The notes under the pieces were generated by a model. It was not told the origin of the DNA. It saw only the letters and a list, made by a program, of their open reading frames with translations, and searched no databases. Of a stretch of DNA of 64,000 nt, positions 17,806-24,775 are shown one piece after another. The DNA is from a bacterium (GTDB taxonomy: Bacteria; Acidobacteriota; Thermoanaerobaculia; Multivoradales; JAHEKO01): positions 78,404-142,403 of the forward strand of contig JAAENP010000364.1 of the NCBI GenBank assembly GCA_024224155.1. The letters are read 5' to 3'. Position 1 is the first letter of the stretch; each line of letters opens with the position of its first letter. A program made the translations under genes and the position numbers.

Positions 17806-18165
17806 ATGCCCCAGAGGGTGCGAAGAAGAGGCCGTGAGAGCTTTGTCCTACCAGAGGCTTCGGTGCGACATTGGGAAGTTGGCCGTCATCAACCTACAGT
17901 ACGAGCCTGGCCCGCGATAATTGCCTTTCTTGGCGCTGATCCCACTGATCAATACTCACCTGCCGGGCGGATCAAAGCTGCACGCAGAGCTCTAGGGCTC
18001 AGGCAGAGAGAGTGCGCAGCAATGTTGGCCGTGGATCAGAAATCGATTTGGGAATAGGAAACAGAGTCCCGCGACCCATCAACGAGGTCGCTGCGGAAGC
18101 TCGAGGTCCTGTTCCAAAGGGCGTCTAACGAATCGAGGTGCTGGCTTCCGCCTTCTTGGGACTAG
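17806..18165 (+). pseudogene. Decayed Xre-type helix-turn-helix regulator
   Basis: The frame from 17806 gives 83 residues ending in an HTH (RIKAARRALGLRQRECAAMLAVDQKSIWE) preceded by VRHWEVGRHQPTVRAWPAIIAFLGADP, a layout seen in two-HTH Xre proteins. A TAG at 18055-18057 interrupts it, and the same frame continues with RDPSTRSLRKLEVLFQ, the expected end of such a protein. The N-terminus also looks scrambled. It is therefore a dead gene. Confidence 0.55.
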
Positions 18166-18247
18166 CGAAGCTCAACACTCGATCTGAGACACCCATGACC
18201 GGTAAGTGATGGGATGGACTCCTTCCACTTAGAAAGGAGGAGCCCTC

Positions 18248-18470
18248 ATGAAGCTCACTTTCGCCGTCGACCTGGCCAAGAGCGTCTTCCACGTAGCTGT
18301 CGGTATCCCTCCGGTGCGTCGGCCAGCTGCACTACCGCGGCGCAGTCCGCAGTCGAGCGCAAACCCACAACGTCCCGACGGACGGTGCCGTGCCTCGCGG
18401 CCCACCCCAAAGGGTGTTGTCGAGTTCGCCATTTCACTCGTAATCTTCTTATGTTCTTGACAAGGGCCAC
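18248..18470 (+). mobile_element. IS110-family transposase remnant (N-terminal fragment)
   Basis: It starts with ATG after AAAGGAGG and encodes KLTFAVDLAKSVFHVAV, the RuvC-like first strand with the catalytic Asp of IS110-type (DEDD) transposases. After about 20 residues the frame no longer resembles the family. The rest of the element is absent. Flanking ends cannot be defined because IS110 elements lack inverted repeats. Confidence 0.55.
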
Positions 18471-18561
18471 CTGGGGAACCCGGAGCCGCTTGTCACGGGC
18501 TGGGAATCACCTAGTCGCCTGAAGCTCGCTGGCTGGATGAAGCGAGAACAGGAGGTTGAGC

Positions 18562-20988
18562 ATGAGCAGGATGGCTGGAAGGAACCAGCTCGCCCGAGAA
18601 AAGCTCATTGGGTTTTTCGTCACGGCCCTGCTACTGTCCACCCCGTTCTGCCTCGGCGATTCCGGCCACAGCTTGGCCGGTACCGTGATCGACCGCGAGG
18701 GACAGCGCATGGCCGGAGTGCGGGTGGCTCTTGGCGGACAGACCACTCTGACCGACACCACCGGCAGGTTTGCCTTCGAAGGTGTGCCGCCCGGCAAGCA
18801 CCTCCTCGAGCTGCAACAGGCCGGTCGTACCGCGACTCGAGAGGTCACGATTCCCTGGCAAAGTCCGGACGAGTGCGTGCTGACTCTGGACTGGCCGCGC
18901 GCCTTTCAGGAGAGCCTCACCGTCTACTCGGTGTCGAGGCGCCGGGAGCGACTGGTAGAGGCGCCCGCGGCGGTCACCTCCCTGCTCCCCAGCGAGCTGG
19001 CTGCGCAGAGCTCTTCGGGACAGCTGCCACGCCTTTTGGCGTTCACGCCCAGCGTCCAGATCGCCCAAAGCGGCCTCTATGACTTCAATCTCAACACCCG
19101 AGGCTACAACTCCGCGATCAATCGGCGAGTCTTGACTCTGATCGACGGGCGTCAGACCTCGGTGCCCGAGTTCCTCGGCGTTCAGGAGTGGGGCGCGCTG
19201 TCCATGCCACTCGACGAGTTCGACAATGTGGAGCTGGTTCGCGGCCCGAGCTCGGCCCTTTACGGCGCCGGCGCCATCTCGGGAGTGCTCGACATCACCA
19301 CCAAGAGCGCAAAGGACACGCCGGGCTACAAGTTCCGGCTCAGTGCGGGAGAGCTCGGCACAACGCGCCTCGAGGGTCGCGCGGCCGGGCCGGTCGGATC
19401 CTCCTGGTACTGGCGACTGGCGGGAAGCCACCAGGAGAGCGACCACCTGACCCGGTCCCGGGTGGACTCGGTCGAGTACCAGCCCGAGCTCCTGCCGAAA
19501 GAGCTGGTGGCTCCACCTTTCGACAAACTCGAAACCACGTTTGCTTCGCTTCGCTTCGACCGTTTTCGAGAGCAATCCGCGCTCACCCTGGAAGGCGGCT
19601 CCGGGAGCTTTCAGGGTGGCACCACGACCGCGCCGCTCGGACGCACCCAGGCGGACCGGGTCCGGCGCCCCTGGATGCGCGTCAATTACAACACCGGCGA
19701 CTGGAATCTGCTGGCGTTCTACAGCGGTCGAGATGGCGACAACCAGGTCGGACTGTCCTCGGGTGCCTCGCTGTACTCCGAGGGCTACAACACGGGCATC
19801 GAGCTCCAGGGAAGCCGGACGATCCTCGGAGGACGCGGGTTCGTCGTCGCCGGCCTGGCGCACCTTCGACAGCGGATCGACTCCTCCGACCCTTCCGGCG
19901 TTCACGGCATCTTCGCCGATGTCGCCACCGCCGAACAGAGCTCCGCGTTCGCCCAGGTCCGCTCCGATCTCCGAAACAACCTCTCGTTGGTTGCCTCCGG
20001 CCGGCTGGATGACAACAGCCTCCACGATGCCCAGTTGTCGATGCGGCTCGGCCTCGCCTACGCCCCGGGCTTCCGCCATCACCTCCGCCTGACCTTCAAC
20101 AACTCCTTCCAGAGTCCGACCCTGGTCGAGTTTGCCGTCCGCACTCCGGCCGGCCCGGTGCTCGATCTCTTCACCGACCTTTCGCTGGCGGACCTTCTGG
20201 GAGACCGGACGCTCGGATTCGATCGGGTGCCGCAGCTCGCGCTCGGCAACCCGGACCTCGAGGTCGAAGAGATCCAATCCTGGGAACTCGGCTACCGGGG
20301 CGGCGTGGGCAAGACGTTCCTGTCGGCGAGTCTCTACCGCAACGACCTGACCGATTTCACCACCAGCATCCTGCCGCAGGTGGGCACCAGCCTCGGGCGA
20401 CTCAACCCCACCTATGGTCCCTATCGCCCGCCGAGCGGCCTGCCGGCTGCCACCGCATCCGCCCTGCTCTCCGCGCTCCAGGCGGGCCTCTCCCCGAGAC
20501 TTCTTACCTTCCTCTCCAACGACGCCGACGGATCGCCCATTCTGGCGATTCTGTCGCTCACCAACTTCGGCAAAGCCGAGGCCAAAGGCCTCGAAATCGA
20601 GCTGCACCATTTCTTCTCCGATGCCTGGCAGCTGAGCCTGTCCGCGGCGCACTCGGCGTATCGCGTCGTCGACAGTCCACCGGAGAACCCCCTGCTGCCC
20701 AACGCCCCCGAGCTGCAAGCGGCCGCGAGCCTGATCGGGTCGCCAGCTCCCTGGTCGAGCGCCCTTCGGCTGCGCTGGGTCGAAGGTTTCGATTGGAGCT
20801 CGGGCCTCTTTCGCGGACCGGTACCGTCCTACATCGTCGCCGACCTTCATCTCGGCCTGAACGTCGGAAGCCACCTGCGTTGGGGGCTCGACGTCGCCAA
20901 CCTCACCAACAAGCGCCACTACGAGATCTTCGGAGGTAGCCTCCTGGATCGTCGCGCACTCGCCCACATCACCTACACACGGGAGTAA
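18562..20988 (+). CDS. TonB-dependent outer-membrane receptor with carboxypeptidase-regulatory-like N-domain
   Basis: 808 residues from the ATG at 18562 (GGAGG six bases upstream; a TTG two codons earlier is part of the leader). A signal peptide (LIGFFVTALLLSTPF) leads into a CarboxypepD_reg-like fold (LAGTVIDREGQRMAGVRVALGGQTTLTD). A plug domain follows (LLAFTPSVQIAQSG, TLIDGRQ, NVELVRGPSSALYGAGAISGVLDI) and then a long beta-barrel with aromatic-ended strands and a terminal LTNKRHYEIFGG segment. It imports a ligand across the outer membrane using TonB energy; the substrate cannot be told. Its stop is only four bases from the ATG of the TIR gene downstream, and the TIR ribosome binding site (GGGAG) lies at its very end. 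Confidence 0.9.
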   Translation: MSRMAGRNQLAREKLIGFFVTALLLSTPFCLGDSGHSLAGTVIDREGQRMAGVRVALGGQTTLTDTTGRFAFEGVPPGKHLLELQQAGRTATREVTIPWQSPDECVLTLDWPRAFQESLTVYSVSRRRERLVEAPAAVTSLLPSELAAQSSSGQLPRLLAFTPSVQIAQSGLYDFNLNTRGYNSAINRRVLTLIDGRQTSVPEFLGVQEWGALSMPLDEFDNVELVRGPSSALYGAGAISGVLDITTKSAKDTPGYKFRLSAGELGTTRLEGRAAGPVGSSWYWRLAGSHQESDHLTRSRVDSVEYQPELLPKELVAPPFDKLETTFASLRFDRFREQSALTLEGGSGSFQGGTTTAPLGRTQADRVRRPWMRVNYNTGDWNLLAFYSGRDGDNQVGLSSGASLYSEGYNTGIELQGSRTILGGRGFVVAGLAHLRQRIDSSDPSGVHGIFADVATAEQSSAFAQVRSDLRNNLSLVASGRLDDNSLHDAQLSMRLGLAYAPGFRHHLRLTFNNSFQSPTLVEFAVRTPAGPVLDLFTDLSLADLLGDRTLGFDRVPQLALGNPDLEVEEIQSWELGYRGGVGKTFLSASLYRNDLTDFTTSILPQVGTSLGRLNPTYGPYRPPSGLPAATASALLSALQAGLSPRLLTFLSNDADGSPILAILSLTNFGKAEAKGLEIELHHFFSDAWQLSLSAAHSAYRVVDSPPENPLLPNAPELQAAASLIGSPAPWSSALRLRWVEGFDWSSGLFRGPVPSYIVADLHLGLNVGSHLRWGLDVANLTNKRHYEIFGGSLLDRRALAHITYTRE

Positions 20989-20992
20989 CACT

Positions 20993-22366
20993 ATGCCCAG
21001 CAGAGAGCCCACCGAAAACTGCCGCATCTTCGTCAGCCGCAAACAGAGCGATCGCGACGTGTTCGGCAAAGAGATTCAAGAAGATCTGGAGACCATCGGG
21101 GCCGGACGCCTGGAGTTCTTCGACGACACCGACATCGAATTCGGCGACAAGTGGCGACAGAAGATCCGGGAAGAGCTCGACAAAGCCAACGTCCTGTGGC
21201 TGGTCTTGACCAAGCCCGCCAAGAAAGAGTTCGATTGGCCGCTCTATGAAGCGGGCCTGTTCGAAGACCTGGAAGACGGAAGCCAGGAAAGGGTGGTCTG
21301 TCTGTTCCCCGACGAGGGGAAGTGCCCGTCCCAGCTCAACGAGCGCCAGGCCGTCAAGGCCAACCCCGACAGTCTCTTCAAGCTGCTCAAGGACCTGTTT
21401 ACGAAGAAACACTTCAGTGGCACCGTCCAGCCGCTCAATCCCAAAGCAAAGGACAAAGACCTCCAAGCAATCGCAAAGAAGATCAGCGATCTGGTCAACG
21501 GGATCGCCGACCCCAACGAGATCAGGAGCGTCTCCCACGGCAACAAATGGATTGAGCTCGTCTGCCCCAAGAGCCTCGATTCCCTGAGCCCCGACGTCGA
21601 GGTCGAATCGGACGAGCGCTCCCTCGGAGACCTCTTCGATCTCCAGCCGAAGCCCGTTCGAGGGGAGACCTGGAAATGGTCGCAAATTGAAGAGGCGGCC
21701 AAGCTGGAAGGCGACCCCAAGGGATACAACCTGCTCTGGATCGAAGAGCTTCGAAACGAAATCGCGGCCAAAATGAACCCAGACCCAAAGCATCGGCACC
21801 GCTCGAAGCAGCTCACCGGACGCTATCTCGGCAAGGACGGGAAACTCTATCGGCCGGAGATCGAGCTCTGTCGAGAATACGCGGACGGCAGATTGAAACT
21901 CGAGCTGACCTTCTCGGAGCAGGTGCACGGTTCCTGGCTCCGGCCCACCCCGCTCGTGGCGCTCGCTGCCATGATCAACCTCGCGAGCCGCATTCGACAC
22001 GACCTCATCGAGCCGCATCTCAAGAAGCTCCCGCGGTGGCAACTGCGCGACGACAACCAAGCCCGATTCGAGCAGCTCAACTCGCTCAAGGAGTCGATCG
22101 AGCGGGACGGCTTCTTCATCAACATGTTGACCCAGGAGGCCTTCCTGGAGGCCTTCGACGGACACCCGGATGAGAACCTCAGGGTCGCCAAGCTCCAACA
22201 GGAGTTTGGCAAGACCATCGAACCTCAGCTCAGGAAGGCGGTGAGTGACCTGGACGTCGAGCTCACCCAGAAAGCCCTCCGGGCATGGAAGGAGAACAAC
22301 CGAGAGTTTCTCGATATCGGGATCAACGTCTACCGGAGGGGTCTGGGCCTCGAGGAGGCCGCTTAA
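20993..22366 (+). CDS. TIR domain protein with unknown C-terminal domain, linked to TonB receptor
   Basis: 457 residues. Residues 10-150 are TIR-like: CRIFVSRKQSDRD, LEFFDDTDIEFGDKW, VLWLVLTKPAKKEFDW and PLYEAGLF with candidate catalytic Glu86, then VVCLFPDEG. The next segment (160-230) is a charged linker. Residues 240-457 form a second, mainly helical domain (KYNLLWIEELRNE-like and LTGRYLGKDGKLYRPEIELC) that I cannot assign. It follows the TonB receptor by four bases, so the two are co-translated or nearly so, an unusual pairing. It is probably an NAD-consuming effector with its own sensing domain. Confidence 0.8.
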   Translation: MPSREPTENCRIFVSRKQSDRDVFGKEIQEDLETIGAGRLEFFDDTDIEFGDKWRQKIREELDKANVLWLVLTKPAKKEFDWPLYEAGLFEDLEDGSQERVVCLFPDEGKCPSQLNERQAVKANPDSLFKLLKDLFTKKHFSGTVQPLNPKAKDKDLQAIAKKISDLVNGIADPNEIRSVSHGNKWIELVCPKSLDSLSPDVEVESDERSLGDLFDLQPKPVRGETWKWSQIEEAAKLEGDPKGYNLLWIEELRNEIAAKMNPDPKHRHRSKQLTGRYLGKDGKLYRPEIELCREYADGRLKLELTFSEQVHGSWLRPTPLVALAAMINLASRIRHDLIEPHLKKLPRWQLRDDNQARFEQLNSLKESIERDGFFINMLTQEAFLEAFDGHPDENLRVAKLQQEFGKTIEPQLRKAVSDLDVELTQKALRAWKENNREFLDIGINVYRRGLGLEEAA

Positions 22367-22557
22367 ACGAGCTTGGAGAGTCTCTGGAACCCGAGTTCCG
22401 TGGCGATGTGGCCGAGGAGCTGAGCGCCAAGTTGGGTCCTAACTACAAGTTGTTTCGCAAGGAAGGGGATCTGTAGAGCCTCGGAACACAGAGCAAGTCA
22501 GCCCGCGGCGTCTGCCGCATGTCAACTCACTTTCGCAGACGGGATATAGCGACTACC
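22367..22557. other. Spacer with possible lost C-terminal tail
   Basis: Between the TIR stop and the next gene, one plus frame reads LNELGESLEPEFRGDVAEEL and onward to a TAG at 22476, with protein-like codon choice. It has no start of its own with a ribosome binding site. It could be the tail of the upstream gene after a frameshift, or a remnant of another gene. Confidence 0.3.
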
Positions 22558-24684
22558 ATGACTGCCAAGCACGACTTTTCTACTCTCACCATCGCTGACC
22601 TGCTCGAGGCCAGAGACGCCTACCACCGCCACACGACCCATCTCCCCACGATCGTCGGCACGGGTATCGGGCGCTACCTGATCCGTCGCGACGATCCGGA
22701 CTTCAAAGAGCCGTCCACCGGGCGCGAGAAACCCAGAGACGAGGTCCGCACGCTCCAAAACTCGGACCTTACGTCCTGGTCCGACCCCTGCGTTCTGGTC
22801 TTCGTAAATAAGTGGAAAACACCGGCCGAGCTCCAAGACAAGCCCGAGCAGTACGTTCCATCGAGGCTCTACCTGCCCGACGATCGGGTGATTCCGACCT
22901 GCGTCGTACTCGCCACGCCGGAGGCGGTTCCGGGCGAGGCGATTGCCGATATACATTTCGCGCCGCAGCTTCTGGGCGGCGGCTATCCGATCCTCTCCGA
23001 AGTGCAGGGCCAGACCCGGATGGGCTCGGTGGGCTGCCTGGTGACCGACGGACACAGCGTTTTTGCCCTCACCAGCCGGCACGTCGCCGGGCCCGAGAAT
23101 CAGCCGTCCTACACCGTGATTCACGGCGAGCCCTATGAGGTCGGCGAGTCGAGAGAGCCCTCGGCCGCCCTGATCAAGTTCTCGAAGGCCTACCCGGGAT
23201 GGCCCGGCTTTCGGACCCTGCTTCAGCTCGACGCCGGGCTCGTGCGCGTTCACAACCTCAACGAGTGGACCTCCCAGGTCTACGGAGTGGGCGAAATCGG
23301 CCCGTTGGTGGATCTCGATCCGGACTCCTTCTCGCTCGACCTCGTCGGCCGCAACGCTAGGGCTTTCGGCGCGGTCTCCGGGTCGATGACCGGCCGGATC
23401 TATGCCCTCTTCTATCGCTACCGCTCGCGCGCCGGGATCGATTTCGTTACCGACTTTCTGATCGGTCCGGCGGTGGCCGGCGGCTCGCTCGGAACTCATA
23501 GGGGCGACTCGGGCACGCTCTGGTTCTTCGATCCTCCCGAGGACGACGGCAAGTACCGGCCCTTCGCCGTTCAATGGGGCAGCTCGAGCTTCGATCTGGC
23601 GGAGGAAGAGAGCACGTCGTTTGCCCTGGCGAGCAATTTGACGATCATCAGCCGCGAGCTGGGCGTGCGGCTGGTCTCCGACTGGGAGACCGGTCTCCCC
23701 GAAACTTGGGGAAAGCTCGGGCACTACGAGGTGGGTGCCAAGGCCTGCGACCTGGTCGCCCACCCCAAGCTCTACAAGCTGCTCCAGGAGAACAAGGAGC
23801 TGATCGGGCTTTCCGACGACGACCGCTTGACCAAGAAGTTCCCCAAGAGCAAACAAGCGGCCTTCATTGCGCTCGCCGACGTTCCCGACCTGTGGTGGAA
23901 AACCTATCGCGGCAAGGAAAAACCCAGCCACTTTGCCGACATGGACGAAGAGGGCCAGGGCGACTTCCAGGGCGAAACGCTCATGAGCAGGTACCTCGAC
24001 GACCCCACGACCCTCGACCCGGCGACCTGGCTCGCCTTCTACCAGAGCATCGGCACCGAGCAGAAGTACCAGGGATCACTGCCGTTTCGCGTCCAGCAGT
24101 TCTACGAGGAGATGGTCGGTTTCGTTCGCGACCGAAAGATCGCCGAGTACGTGGCGGCGGCGGGTATCCTCGCCCACTACATCGGCGACGCCGCACAGCC
24201 GCTCCATACCTCGCGTCTTCATCACGGCCATAACGAGAGCGAGGCCGGCGTGCACGCGCAGTACGAAACCAGCATGGTCGAGCGATATCGCTCGGAGATC
24301 GTCCAGAAGCTCAACGAGAGGCTCGAGGGTTGGCAGATCGCCTCGAGTTTCAGCGGCGGACGGGCGGCGGCTCGAGCGACGATCGATCTTGCGTACGACG
24401 CCATCGATCTGTTATCTCCGGAGGAGATCATCGATTCCTACAACGCGGCGGGCGAGGGCCTGCGGCGAAACGAAGATCTCTGGAGAGACCTCGGAGAGGC
24501 GACGCTCGACATACTCGAGCTCGGGGCGTTCTATCTCGCAGAGATCTGGGAGAGCGCGTGGCTTGAGGGTGGAGGCAATCAGGTCGCGCAGGCCGAGCTC
24601 AAGAGAATCTCCAAGACCAGGCTCATGAGCCTCTACAAGAGGAAGACCTTCCTCGAATCGAAGTGGCTCGAAGAGATGGTCTAG
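22558..24684 (+). CDS. Trypsin-like protease fused to S1/P1 nuclease- or phospholipase C-like zinc domain
   Basis: 708 residues from the ATG at 22558; the ATG at 22519 would add 13 residues, and neither has a good ribosome binding site. Residues 150-380 are a chymotrypsin-fold protease with MGSVGCLVTD, His175 in TSRHVAG, Asp225 in LQLDAGLVRV and Ser318 in HRGDSGTLWF. Residues 435-580 carry the zinc-ligand pattern of S1/P1 nucleases and zinc phospholipases C: ALADVPDLWW, HFADMD, AHYIGDAAQPLH and HAQYE (H-x3-E). No signal peptide is seen although S1/P1 enzymes are normally exported. The fusion suggests a protease that releases or activates a nuclease/lipase, or a double-headed toxin. Confidence 0.8.
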   Translation: MTAKHDFSTLTIADLLEARDAYHRHTTHLPTIVGTGIGRYLIRRDDPDFKEPSTGREKPRDEVRTLQNSDLTSWSDPCVLVFVNKWKTPAELQDKPEQYVPSRLYLPDDRVIPTCVVLATPEAVPGEAIADIHFAPQLLGGGYPILSEVQGQTRMGSVGCLVTDGHSVFALTSRHVAGPENQPSYTVIHGEPYEVGESREPSAALIKFSKAYPGWPGFRTLLQLDAGLVRVHNLNEWTSQVYGVGEIGPLVDLDPDSFSLDLVGRNARAFGAVSGSMTGRIYALFYRYRSRAGIDFVTDFLIGPAVAGGSLGTHRGDSGTLWFFDPPEDDGKYRPFAVQWGSSSFDLAEEESTSFALASNLTIISRELGVRLVSDWETGLPETWGKLGHYEVGAKACDLVAHPKLYKLLQENKELIGLSDDDRLTKKFPKSKQAAFIALADVPDLWWKTYRGKEKPSHFADMDEEGQGDFQGETLMSRYLDDPTTLDPATWLAFYQSIGTEQKYQGSLPFRVQQFYEEMVGFVRDRKIAEYVAAAGILAHYIGDAAQPLHTSRLHHGHNESEAGVHAQYETSMVERYRSEIVQKLNERLEGWQIASSFSGGRAAARATIDLAYDAIDLLSPEEIIDSYNAAGEGLRRNEDLWRDLGEATLDILELGAFYLAEIWESAWLEGGGNQVAQAELKRISKTRLMSLYKRKTFLESKWLEEMV

Positions 24685-24775
24685 ACCGGATACCGGTTCA
24701 GATCCTCGGGACCGGCCCCGGATGCGCATCCTACGCAACGCTCCCCGGATGGGAGGCGAGGGGAGAGGCCGACTG

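Noticed and set aside
18631..21069. 812-codon minus-strand frame over the TonB receptor
   Set aside because: Antisense shadow of a clear TonB receptor; composition dominated by Gly/Glu/Arg.
22522..23931. 469-codon minus-strand frame
   Set aside because: Shadow of the protease/zinc-domain fusion gene.
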